This document shows, in pieces, positions 11,114 through 21,715 of a stretch of DNA of 64,000 nucleotides (the stretch's first letter is position 1; each line of letters starts with the position of its first letter). The DNA is from Tubulanus polymorphus. Lineage: Eukaryota > Nemertea > Palaeonemertea > Tubulaniformes > Tubulanidae. Where the stretch lies: contig NC_134031.1 of assembly GCF_964204645.1 (NCBI RefSeq), positions 17,109,307-17,173,306 on the forward strand, in the 5' to 3' direction. Position numbers and translations under genes: made by a program. The notes under the pieces are model-generated. The model was not told the origin of the DNA. It did no database searches and saw nothing but the letters and a program-made list of their open reading frames with translations.

Positions 11114-11536
11114 ATGTCAGCGATATTGACTAGACGGTCCCACGGGTGTCGTAAAATATTTAATAATAAGCTGTCAGCTATTGAAAATTCATGGGAATCC
11201 GAAATATATCATAGACAAAACAATGTTTATACAAGCTCGGAACTTTACCTGACGACGCGGACGCGAAACAATCAACGATATCTCATGATATCAACGCAAG
11301 AATATCATATTCAATTCTCCGTTGCCTTCTCGATCCTCGCTTTAACTATGATCGCTGAATTTACCCAAAATAGTAATGAAACCAAACGCGGAAACTTTTG
11401 CAACTTCCCAATTCAGGCGAGATTCAATATTTTGATGATGTCTCTATTAATCCTTGTAATGGCTGTAGTAAATGCCAATAAGGTAAACATAGCGAAGCTC
11501 GGCAACTACACGGCAATTTCCATACCATTACATTAA
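11114..11536 (+). CDS. Open 140-codon segment, doubtful gene, copy 1
   Basis: The frame starts MSAILTRRSHGCRKIFNN and has two weakly hydrophobic stretches (around residues 67-85 and 104-122). It stays open in copy 2 (37293-37715) with Gln/Pro and Ile/Met changes, but the copies are too similar for that to mean much. No family resemblance, no clear splice signals and no conserved motif. It may be chance. Confidence 0.18.
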   Translation: MSAILTRRSHGCRKIFNNKLSAIENSWESEIYHRQNNVYTSSELYLTTRTRNNQRYLMISTQEYHIQFSVAFSILALTMIAEFTQNSNETKRGNFCNFPIQARFNILMMSLLILVMAVVNANKVNIAKLGNYTAISIPLH

Positions 11537-12117
11537 AAATTACTTTTAATGAGAAAAAATTGCAGCTTCTTTCTACCAATGGAAACCGCCTCTTGTATAC
11601 CGGTACTTAACGAACTTAGCAAATATATTCAGGTTTCAAATGACTGTTTACTTAAGTTGTTTAAAAATACTCTCCAATGTTCTGGGGTGTTTCACCGGGT
11701 AGTGATTACGCATAGAGGGACCTACTCGGTTTGTCGCATCTGTCAATCACTTGCGATAGAGCTTTTGAAGAAAACGTCATACAATTGAAAAGAAAAACAA
11801 CTGGATATCTTGACCGGAGTCGTCAGGCGACAAATTATATATCCTACGGGCAAACTAGGTAAAAATTCACGGGAAACTAAACCCTGGGTTTATATAAAGT
11901 AGCGTCTTTCGTACGTCAAATAAAGGTCAGATATGAAATGGAATCGCCAGATGTTTTGTTTTACTGTCGTTGATTATTCTTTCAGAGATATTTTTTCTTA
12001 CTGTCCACGAAACTCGGATCAGGTTAACAAGTATTTCACGCATGCACTTTGCTTACTTGTCCCTCTTTCATTACCTCAACGTCTATCATTTTTCGAAGAA
12101 AAGTCCTTTCATTCTTG

Positions 12118-12129
12118 CCCCCCCCCCCC
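12118..12129 (+). repeat. Poly-C tract, copy 1
   Basis: Twelve consecutive C residues followed by GCC and an A-run. Copy 2 has only nine (38296-38304). This is a length-unstable homopolymer and also a likely spot for sequencing error. Confidence 0.85.
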
Positions 12130-12889
12130 GCCAAAAAAAAATAAGTCCATTAGAATTAGAATATGGCTTCATAGCAACTGAATCAGTGAATGAGTATTGA
12201 AACAGAGAAATGAATATTGCTCGATGCAGGACCGCGACCTGTGGAGGACTGGCCTGTCTACGTCACGTATTAGTTGCATAGATACGTGACCTAGCAACGT
12301 CTTCTTTGAGGAAAAACGCCCTGAGCCCAACTTCACCGTTTTCACACTAAATTGACGTAGAAGTAATAAATTCGGTATCATAATTTAAAAAAGTGTGTTA
12401 TGGATTGGAATTGGGGACAGAACTCCACCTGTGGCCGACCTCCAAGTCGCCAACTTCCCAGCACAGCGAGTGAGTATATACGCGACGAAGAATCTGAAAC
12501 GAAATTTGACCGAAAATAATTTAAAAAAAAATCAATGATCAATTCTTAATGAACAACTTATTGAATGTTACTGATAATGTTTAATGAAGGTTTTCGTCAC
12601 TTTCTTCGACGATGGCAGAAGCATCAACGCGTTCATGGTTTCGAATCGTTGTTGATGTTTATCAGAGAAATCTAATCGTCTTTTCATGATTTTCAATGAA
12701 ATCAAACAAAATATAATTAGACTAGTTGATGATACTGATGATACAAATATTGATATAAATCTTAGGTCAATACGTATTATCATCAGTCTTAATCATTGAT
12801 AAGAGCGGGCTACATCCGTATCGTTAAAGAAAAGTAAAATATTACCGCAATTCAAATTCATTTGCAAAATGATTTTCGATAATTTACAG

Positions 12890-13464
12890 AGAAAAATAAG
12901 AGTAAAGAAAATATTGACTGCAGTTCATTCACATTGACTTCGAAATTGAAACAACAAGAACCACTTTATATGCGATCAGTAGCAGGCTACAAAAACGCCA
13001 TTTTCAAAGATCCCGCCTGGAAACAATCAAAACTATTCCCGGGTATCGGTAACGGCAAGCGCAGAAGCCTCACGACTATATCGCCAACTGGTATGTATCA
13101 AATTACAAACAATATCAGCTCACGCGTAATAGATAATGCAACGACTGTATGACATATTAATATTACAGATTGCACTGGAGACATTAGACTGCCGCAAATT
13201 GATGCACGAATGAAGAAAAAGCAATCGAACAATGACTTGAACTGGGGTAGAAAATCTCGTGTGAACGTCTCACCAATTTATGACGACGACGAAGTGATTG
13301 CCCGACCAATCACTCCACCAAAACCAGTCGCTAAACCTTCCGCTTTGATTCCGCTGATCTTCGATAAGAGCTACACCGAGGCTATGAAAGAAAATGCGAA
13401 GAAAGATAAGGAAAAGAAGAATGGCCGCCGCAAGAAATCGAAGGCCAAGCGCGGAGTCACCTAA
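12890..13464 (+). CDS. Small basic-tailed unknown protein, last two exons, copy 1
   Basis: Two exons are supported. The first is 12890-13090, with acceptor TTTACAG and donor after CCAACTG. The second is 13169-13464, with acceptor ATTACAG and ending in TAA. The join reads SPTDCTGDIRLPQIDARMKK, then a DDDEV acidic patch, a proline-rich PITPPKPVAKPS segment and a Lys/Arg-rich tail (KDKEKKNGRRKKSKAKRG). The first exon enters with two bases of a split codon, so an upstream exon exists, unless translation starts at the internal ATG (12970, MRSVAGYKNAIF), which would give about 138 residues. The tail could be a nuclear-localisation or nucleic-acid-binding segment; that is inference only. Family not recognised. 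Confidence 0.7.
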
Positions 13465-13851
13465 ATCGCAGTAAATTTTCCAAACTTTCATTTTCACCTA
13501 TGAATGAAGATACACGAACATTCCGCACAAAAATAATGAAAAATCATACTTTTATTTACAGCAAACCATCGAAACAAACCAACAAGTCAACGCATTTTTT
13601 AGCATTTACCATATCAGATTATAATCATTGAAATCTTACGAAATTATCTGCATCGAACTGACATCAAATTGGATCGGCTACCTTAGATTTGCCGAGATAG
13701 GGAAACCTAAAAACGAGAAAGAAGAACAGCGAATTGGCGATAGAGGGAAACGAAAGGACAATCATTGCTAAAGATGTGTCGATATGAAAATTGTATTCCC
13801 GGACTAGCCTTGTGTAGCGAAGGAATGATCTTCCATTCGCGGAATGATTAG

Positions 13852-14325
13852 ATATTTCCAGCTTGATTTACAAATCTGGACTCCAAACCCACGAGGGCCT
13901 GCGTGAGTTGAGCAATAAGATTGTAATGATTGCTGGATGATTTTGTGCAGTATGACTACGAGTTGAGACTGAAAGAGCGGCGGGAGCGTGAAAGCGAACG
14001 GAAATGTCAACCTGTTAAATGGATGTGAATTCTCTCTTTGGACTCGTTATTTGAGCGGAGGGAAACAAGTTTGGAATGTAACCAGTTTCTGTAGAGTCGA
14101 ATTGGGGCCTCAATTCGATTTTCTACTGTGGAACTGAGGGATGGTATATCTTATATGTCAGTTTGTTTTAGGGTTTTTGATGACGTGAATGTTCTGTTCG
14201 TAGTGACCCCGGTCTGTAAAAATTAACTGTTAGAATGTGTAAAAACAACGACAAATGCTTTAATTCAGAATCGAGTGTATGAATGTGGATTCTGGGCACT
14301 GTCCAGCAGGATCTGAGTGTACGAA
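13852..14325 (+). mobile_element. Repeat family body with a single satellite-like monomer, copy 1
   Basis: This segment matches, in reverse orientation, 63340-63842 near the right end of the window. It contains GTGACCCCGGTCT (near 14204) and ends in one degenerate monomer (GTGGATTCTGGGCACTGTCC, about 14286) of the minisatellite at 62160-63390. The occurrence at three places, always with the same body-to-monomer order, marks it as a dispersed element with a variable-number tail. No coding region is seen. Confidence 0.65.
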
Positions 14326-14781
14326 AGTGGATCCTTGAAATGTAACATGGAATATTTGATATTATTTAACGGTTTTTAGGAGTGTTATATCTCGTGCTGT
14401 TGATTTTACGGTGTTTTGTTAATAATTCACGACGATCTAATTTTTTTTCGCTCTTTCCAAATTTATACGTGAATGTTTATTCGTCATCTTTCATTTTCAA
14501 ATATATAATCTTTTAAATGCGTTATGTAATGAATATTTTTGTTTGAGTTCGTGTGTTTTGAGAAAATTGTTTAAGTAAAATATACGAAAAACTTTTATGG
14601 CGAATGACTACAGCAAATGGGATTTACGTACAAACTATGTTTACTTGTTGGTAAACAGTATTACATTCGTTGTTTTACCCTATACCCATTATGTTTGTTT
14701 GTTTCTGTTGGAGAACTCATCTGAATTCTTGCCTGTCTCTACCCTGCTGCGTTCCCCTCTCGACTCCATCGTTCTCTATTT

Positions 14782-14942
14782 ACCCGGTTAAAAATGATTA
14801 CTGCCGTTAATGGAGATGGTGTCAAACATTACAAAAAATCTATTTGCCCTATTCCAAGCATAGGATATTCAAATAATGTAGTGTATCCCAAATATTGGTT
14901 TTGTGAGACGAATGATTACTGTTCATGTGTCCACCGTCCTTG
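14782..14942 (+). promoter_or_regulatory. Shared upstream blocks of channel gene 1, copy 1
   Basis: Two blocks recur upstream of the tandem channel genes. A distal block, ATTACTGCCGTTAATGGAGA (14798-14817) within a longer match, is matched before gene 3 (19630-19649, one difference) and weakly before gene 2. A proximal block, TGTCCACCGTCCTTG (14928-14942), lies 83 bp before the ATG. They may be an enhancer and a core promoter or start region; this is inference from conservation between paralogues. Confidence 0.45.
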
Positions 14943-15010
14943 GAAGATCCTGCAGGTGACTGTTTAGTTGTCCTCAGCAGCGGACGCCAGATCAAAACGA
15001 CACAATCATC

Positions 15011-16775
15011 ATGTCAAATCTCTCAGGAATATTTATGATTTCGTTGATAAGCCTCTTTCATCATAAAGGTAAGTTTAAAGTTCTATTTCTAAACAAGCCA
15101 AATTATCATCCAGAATCCAGAATACAATCTATGGAAATCATTCACAATCAATGGTCATTAACGGTGGTTCAGTTAAGAAGGTTCAGACCACGACTTGTCT
15201 TAGAAAGTGTGTAATTATTTGTTTTATCTAAATTTCTTCATAAAGAAATCGCATCGTTAACCGACGAGGAACGTTGTACGGAAGATTTAACGTCGAGACC
15301 TAGGAATGTTTTGGCCAGGCCAGTTTTGAACCAAAGTGATACCGTTGAACTTAAAATGATGTTTGGTCTCGTTCAAATCATCGAAGTCGTAAGCTAAAAA
15401 TCTACTTAGATATCCTAATTAAATCGAACTATATTTTCTGTCAAATCCATTCGCTAATCAATCTTTTAGAACGAACGAAAGCAAGCTATCACACTAGGAT
15501 CCTACGTAGGAATGGTACGTTGAAAGTGCTTATTCGAACTTCTCTACTGAAAATGCAAAGGGGTCAGAATAATCTAAACATAGAAACCCAACTAACGCCA
15601 GATGTAAATAGTTAAGAGTTCTTGATGATTTCAGAGTTGGACAGATAGAACGTTAACGTGGAATGCTTCTTACTATGGCGGTGTCAAAACTGTGCATATG
15701 TTCTTAAAGGATATTTGGTATCCGGATGTAGTTGTTAGACTCGGGTATGACAGTGATATTGATGAGTGTCAACTAATGATTTATTTTCACCTTACAATAC
15801 ATCCAGATTTGGACGATGATATAATTTCAGAATTCCAATGGCGATTAGTTTACGAGACAGCGATGAAAACACCAGAGTTGTCGCCCATTGCAATGGAACG
15901 GTATTTTGGTGTCCTGCATTTCGGCTGAGTATGAGTACATCCTTTGACATGACGTATTTTCCTTTCGATTCTCACAACGTCACTGTTGAGTTTGAAAGTT
16001 GGACTTATAGCGCAGAAGAACTGAAGATGGTCGCCATGTACGATCAAGTGGAAACATCTTTGTTTGTCGCTAGTGAAGAATGGAAGCTTGTTAAGACGTA
16101 CACATACGAGACCGCATTAGCCATTTTTCCCTATCCGCGATGGGGAAGGTTTAGAGCGACATTTCTGATCAGCAGGAAGCCGGCTTATTACGTGATAAAC
16201 ATCGTCATACCACTGATCGCATTTTCCTTGCTGACTCAGATGGTTTTCTTATTGCCACCGGAATCAGGAGAGAAATTATCGTTAAGCGTAACAGTTCTCG
16301 TCACGTGTTCCGTTTTTCACTTGCTTCTCGCCGATCTGATACCCAGAACATCGAACCCACCGATTATAGGTATTTTGTTTAGCAATTCGTTCAAATGGAT
16401 CTCTCATTTACCGGCTCATTAGGTACAGCACGGATTCATGCATATAATCAGACAATTTATTTTATCTTCATTTCAGTTATCTATATTACATTCATGCTGA
16501 TGATGCTGATTTTATCGGTCATTCTCTCCGTCTGCGTTATACGCATTTCCTTCCGGAACAACTATCCCGTCCCTGATTGGTTGCGAAAGTTCGTTGACGT
16601 CATCAGTCGTAAAGCCGAAGATTCCACTGCACCGATGACGATGACCCATTCACGAAACGACGGCCGAGTCTGGATGCGTGTCGCAAAAACTTTGGACAGA
16701 TTAATGTTTATCATATATCTTGGCATCACTTGTTTAGTCACCATTTGCTGTTTCGGAGCATTGATGGTAAAATAG
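15011..16775 (+). CDS. nAChR-like pentameric channel subunit lacking the Cys-loop, gene 1, copy 1
   Basis: Six exons: 15011-15068 (signal peptide), 15246-15388, 15470-15514, 15635-15744, 15831-16369, 16477-16775, giving 397 aa. The order is N-terminal helix (ERCTEDL), loop D (SWTDRTLTWNAS), loop A (IWYPDVVVRLG), loop B (SWTYS, W176), then M1 (about 238-260), M2 (266-288), M3 (299-322) and M4 (372-396), with a short M3-M4 loop of about 50 residues. The positions of the two Cys-loop cysteines are T155 and V169; FPFD (162-165) is kept. There is no vicinal Cys pair in loop C, so it is a non-alpha type. M2 has E266 (-1'), V276 (9') and D287 (20'); a cation pore is predicted. N-glycosylation sequons fall at N140 and N168. 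Two extra cysteines (C139, C146) flank the first sequon, where copy 2 has Ser at 139. Ligand unknown. Confidence 0.88.
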
Positions 16776-17650
16776 ATATTGCAGGGAGTAAAACTGGCTC
16801 AATCGTAACTAATCAAAGATTTCAGTTCAATCCTTTTTCGAGTAGAGATAATTCCCAGAATTTTCATGAAATTCCCATCTTCCATCGAGGTAAAGCTTCC
16901 GCGATTGGAGCGGATGGAACATTAAAAATTACGATACACCAGCGTTCTTAACTTGCACTGTTCGGCTATGTAAACAGTAATCAATTAAAAGCTTTAAAGT
17001 AGGTCTACTTGTCACATCTCACTAAAGCCATATCTACATAAACACTCTCGAAAGAGATGAACTCAGGTAAAATGTATTTCGATGAAAGGGTTGATAGTCA
17101 AATCTTATTCATACATTCTCGTATTTTCTGTTTGACCTAAATCGCCCGGTAATACGTTCTTTTCAGTTTGTTAAAATCTCTACCAAAAATCCTATGATGT
17201 GTTTATTTGTAATTATTTTTACGAATAATCTTGTCTTTATTGATATCTATATTCGATCGTGCGTATTTTGAGAAAATTTGTCGATGGAAAATACATGAAA
17301 AAGCAAGGCACTAGAGCAAATTGGATTCACGTACAATCTGTTGATTTGTTAGTTATTTATTAATGATCTGTATAACATTCGTTGTTTTAACCTTATGAAT
17401 TATGTTTGTACGAGTCTCAGAGGACTCGTTTGAATTCTTGCTTGTCTCTCTTAATTGTGTGCGTCTGTCGTTGTCTATAATCCACTCGGTCAGAACATGA
17501 TTGCCGCGGATAATAGAGATGGTTTTGAACGTTGCAAAGGAATCCATCGTCCATACTCTATTTAAATGAAAATATTGTGGTATCGCGTGTTTGTATCAAA
17601 TATTGATTTAGTGTGATGAAATGAGAGTGTAGCAGAAATATATCTTTTAA
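16776..17650. other. Spacer between channel genes 1 and 2, copy 1
   Basis: No coding exon. The part from about 17160 to 17540 is a diverged copy of the region upstream of gene 1 (about 14450-14830), for example ATTCGTTGTTTTA in both. Promoter-side sequence was therefore duplicated along with the genes. The copy-2 equivalent is 44856-45730. Confidence 0.55.
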
Positions 17651-17665
17651 TGTCCACCATCCTTG
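17651..17665 (+). promoter_or_regulatory. Proximal promoter-like block of channel gene 2, copy 1
   Basis: TGTCCACCATCCTTG lies 99 bp before the ATG. An AT-rich AAATATATC about 15 bp upstream could serve as a TATA-like box. The same arrangement precedes gene 3. Confidence 0.4.
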
Positions 17666-17749
17666 ATCCGACGTCCCTGTAAGTCATAAGTGTAGTTGCC
17701 ATTAGTCACCAGTAGCCAGCAGACGTTAAATCAGAATCATCCAATCACC

Positions 17750-19508
17750 ATGTCAAATCTCTCAGGAATATTTGTGATTTTATGGATTGGTCTCTTTCAT
17801 AAAGGTACGTAAGTTTTAGAGTTATTTCTGAGCAGGCCAAGTTAATCATCCAGAAAATTTCGTTATGGCGAAATCAACCAAAATCAATGATCATTAACGG
17901 GGGTACAACACGACTTGTCTTAAAAATGTGTGATTATATGTTTCACCTGATTTTTTTTATTATTAAGGAATTGCATCGTTAACCGACGAGGAACGTTGTA
18001 CGGAAGATTTAATGTCGAGACCTAGGAATGTTTTGGCCAGACCAGTTTTAAACCAAAGCGATACCTTTGAACTCAAAATGATGTTTGGTCTTGTTCAAAT
18101 CATTGATGTAGTAAGCTAGAAATCTACTCGAATATGATACTTATCTACTTACATTTTGCTATTTTCATTTCATCTGCTAATCAATCTTTCAGAACGAACG
18201 AATGCAAGCTATTACGCTGGGATCCTACGTAGGAATGGTACGTTGGAAATCCTTATTCGCGCCCTTTATTCCAAATGCGAAGGAAGCCAGAACAATCAGT
18301 ACAAATCAAAAACCAAATGCTTTGTTGATAGTTAGGAGTTCTTGCTATTTTCAGAATTGGACAGATAGAACGTTTAAGTGGAATGCTTCCGACTATGGCG
18401 GTGTCAATACGGTGCATATGTTCTTAAAGGATGTTTGGTATCCGGATGTAGTTGTAAGACTCGGGTATGACACAGTGATATTGATGAATGTTTAACTGAT
18501 GATGTATTTTCACCTAATCATACATCGCATTTATGACGATAGTATATAATTTCAGAATTCCAATGGCGATTAGTTTACGAAACAGCGATGAAAGCGCAAG
18601 AGTTGTCGTTTATTCCAACGGTACAGTATTTTGGTATCCTGGACTTCAGCTCAGTATGAGTACATCCTTTGACATGACGTATTTTCCTTTCGATTCTCAC
18701 AACGTCACAGTTGAGTTTGAAAGTTGGACTTATTGCGCAGACGAACTTAAGATGGTCGCCATGTACGATCGAGTGGAAACATCTTTGTTCGTCGCCAGTC
18801 AAGAATGGAAACTTGTTAAGACGTACACATACGGGACAGAATTAGACATACCCCCTTATGCCCGATGGAGTAGGTTTAGAGCGACATTTCTGATCAGCAG
18901 GAAGCCGGCTTATTACGTGATAAACATCGTCATACCGCTGATCGCATTTTCCTTGCTGACTCAGATGGTTTTCTTATTGCCACCGGAATCAGGAGAGAAA
19001 ATATCGTTAAGCGTTACAGTTCTCGTCACGTGTTCCGTTTTTCACTTGATTCTCGCCGATCTGATACCCAGAACATCGAACCCACCGATTTTAGGTATTT
19101 TGTTAGCAATTCGTTCAAATGGATCTCTCAATTACCCGTTATCAAGCTCATTAGGTACAGCAAGGATTCGTGCATGTTACCTAACAATTTTATCGTTCTT
19201 TTTTTCCAGTTATCTATATTACATTTATGCTGATGATGCTGATTTTGTCGGTCATTCTCTCCGTCTGCGTTATACGCATTTCCTTCCGGAAAGACTACCC
19301 CGTCCCTGATTGGTTGCGAAAGTTCGTCGACGTCATCAGTCGTAAAGCCGAAGATTCCACTACACCGATGACGATGACCCATTCACGAAACGACGGCCGA
19401 GTCTGGATGCGTGTCGCGAAAACTTTGGACAGATTAATGTTTATCATTTATCTTGGCGTCACTTGTTTAGTCACCATTTGCTGTTTCGGAGCATTGATGG
19501 TAAAATAG
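17750..19508 (+). CDS. nAChR-like pentameric channel subunit lacking the Cys-loop, gene 2, copy 1
   Basis: Six exons: 17750-17804, 17968-18110, 18193-18237, 18355-18464, 18556-19094, 19210-19508, giving 396 aa. Exon lengths 2-6 (143, 45, 110, 539, 299) equal those of gene 1. Loop D reads NWTDRTFKWNAS here, while copy 2 has LTW, a change of two adjacent residues. The Cys-loop cysteines are replaced by Thr154 and Val168. M2 keeps Glu -1', Val 9', His 15' and Asp 20'. A possible AATAAA lies at 19667-19672, about 160 bp past the stop. It differs from gene 1 mainly in loop C (GTELDIPPYARW) and in SerTrp-to-AsnTrp in loop D. Probably a co-assembling subunit with its neighbours; that is inference. 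Confidence 0.88.
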
Positions 19509-19783
19509 ATATTGCGGGGAGTTAAACTGGTTCAATCGTAATGAAATCGTAGACAATGACAGTGACGAGAGACGAGTGTGTGTCTCATCCCCGTCGTTGT
19601 CTATAATGTACCTGCCCGGGTTAAACATCATTACTGCCGTTGATGGAGATAGTGTCGACCATTACAAATAAAACATATCATATCTACTCTATTCAAATGA
19701 ACTGTTGATGGTATTGCGTGTTTGTATCAAATATTAGTTTAATGTGATGAAATGAGCGTACGTGGCAGAAATATAACTTTTAA

Positions 19784-19798
19784 TGTCCACCGTCCTTG
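19784..19798 (+). promoter_or_regulatory. Proximal promoter-like block of channel gene 3, copy 1
   Basis: TGTCCACCGTCCTTG lies 102 bp before the ATG, preceded by AAATATAAC as in gene 2. About 170 bp further upstream is the distal block shared with gene 1 (19614-19662). Confidence 0.4.
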
Positions 19799-19885
19799 AT
19801 CCGACGTTCATGCGGGTCATGGTTTATAGTTGCCATTAGTCACCAGTAAATACATCAGACGTTAAATCAGAACCATCCAATCACC

Positions 19886-21715
19886 ATGTTAAATCTTTCG
19901 GGAATATTTGTGATTTCGTTGATTGGTCTCTTTCATAAAGGTACTAAAGGTAAGTTTTAGATTTATTTCTAAACAGGCCAAGTTATATAATACAGAAAAT
20001 CTTTTTATGGAAATCATCCACAATCACTGGTCATTAAACGGGTGTTCAGATAAATGGTTTATCACGACTTGTCTTAGAAAGTGTGTAATTATTTGTTTTA
20101 TCTGATTTTCGTGATCAAGGAATTGCATCGTTAACCGACGAGGAACGTTGTACGGAAGATTTAACGTCGAGACCTAGGAATGTTTTGGCCAGACCAGTTT
20201 TAAACCAAAGCGATGCCGTTGAGCTCAATATGATTTTTGGTCTTGTTCAAATCATCGAAGTCGTAAGCTAAAAATCCACTAAAATATCCTATTTAGATCT
20301 GCTTACATTTTCTTTTGTCAATTTCATTTTTCAATGTTTTAGAACGAACGAAAGCAAGCTATTACACTGGGATCCTACGTAGGACTGGTACGTTGAGAAT
20401 CCTTATTTGAACTTCTTAATACTGAAAGTGCAAAGGGGTCAGAATAATCTAAACATAGAAACCCAACTAACGCCAGACGTAAATAGTTAAGAATTATTGG
20501 TGATTTCAGAGTTGGACAGATAGAACGTTAACGTGGAATGCTTCCGACTATGGCGGTGTCAAAACTGTGCATATGTTCTTAAAGGATATTTGGTATCCGG
20601 ATATTGTTGTTAAACTCGGGTAAGTCACAGTGATATTGACGAATGTTAAACCGATGATTTATTATCGTCCAAAAAATATCATCTTGTTTTTTGACGATGT
20701 TAAATTTCAGAATTCCAAAGATGATCAGTTTACGAGACAACGATGAAAGCACAAAAGTTATCGTTTATTTCAATGGAACGTTATTTTGGTATCCTGCAGT
20801 TCGGCTCAGTATGAGTACACCCTTTGATATGACGTATTTTCCTTTCGATTCTCACAACGTCACAGTTGAGTTTGAAAGTTGGACTTATAGCGCAGAAGAA
20901 CTTAAGATGGTCGCCATGTACGATCGAGTGGAAACATCTTTGTTCGTTGCCAGTCAAGAATGGAATCTTGTTAAGACGTACGCATACGTGGCTGAATTTA
21001 ACATACCCTCTTATCCTCGATTGGGTAGGTTTAGAGCGACATTTCTGATCAGCAGGAAGCCGGCTTATTACGTGATAAACATCGTCATACCGCTGATCGC
21101 ATTTTCCTTGCTGACGCAGATGGTTTTCTTATTGCCACCGGAATCAGGAGAGAAAATATCGTTAAGCGTAACAGTTCTCGTCACGTGTTCCGTTTTTCAC
21201 TTGCTTCTCGCCGATCTGATACCCAGAACATCGAAACCGCCGATTATAGGTATTTGATTAAGCAATTCGTTCGAATGGATCTCTCAATTACCCGTTATTC
21301 AGTATTCAGCTCTTTTGTTACACACGGCAAAAATTCGAGCATATCATCACACAATTTTATCTTATTCTTTATTTCAGTTATCTATATTACATTTATGCTG
21401 ATGATGCTGATTTTGTCGGTCATTCTCTCCGTCTGCGTTATACGCATTTCCTTCCGGAACGACTATCCCGTCCCTGATTGGTTGCGAAAGTTAGTTGACG
21501 TCATCGGTCGGAATTCCGCCGCTCGCGAGGCTCAAGGTGAAGTTCATGCAGCAGCCAAAGACTCTACTGCACCGATGACGATGACCCATGCACGAAACGA
21601 CGGCCAAGCCTGGATGCGTGTCGCAAAAATGTTGGACAGATTGATGTTCATCATTTATCTTGGCGCAACTTGTTTAGTCACTGCTTGCTGTTTCATAGCA
21701 TTGATGGTAAAATAG
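19886..21715 (+). CDS. nAChR-like pentameric channel subunit lacking the Cys-loop, gene 3, copy 1
   Basis: Six exons: 19886-19949, 20120-20262, 20343-20387, 20510-20619, 20711-21249, 21378-21715, giving 412 aa. Exon 1 offers two in-phase donors nine bases apart (after 19940 or 19949), each following AAAG; the second has the stronger GTAAGT. Exon 6 is 39 nt longer than in genes 1 and 2, adding 13 Ala/Glu-rich residues (around SAAREAQGEVHAA) to the M3-M4 loop. The Cys-loop cysteines are again absent (Thr and Val), FPFD is kept, 9' is Val, and -1' Glu and 20' Asp are present. Loop C reads VAEFNIPSYPRL, without cysteines. The N-x-T at the second lost cysteine is kept. Confidence 0.88.

Larger units (their letters stand above)
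10784..12889. other. Intergenic or 5' UTR region between divergent unknown genes, copy 1
   Basis: The minus-strand gene ending at 10783 and the plus-strand exon starting at 12890 diverge from this 2.1-kb stretch, so it should hold both promoters and any 5' exons. I see an open 140-codon segment (11114-11536), a poly-C run (12118-12129) and no clear TATA box or initiator. The counterpart in copy 2 is 36953-39061. Confidence 0.4.

Noticed and set aside
18575-18802. Antisense frames opposite exon 5 of the channel genes.
   Set aside because: They mirror the conserved coding strand in every paralogue and carry no independent features.
19030-19233. Alternative frames overlapping the M2-coding end of exon 5 in the channel genes (also at 21185 and 47108).
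   Set aside because: They are out of frame with the conserved channel protein and run on into intron 5.
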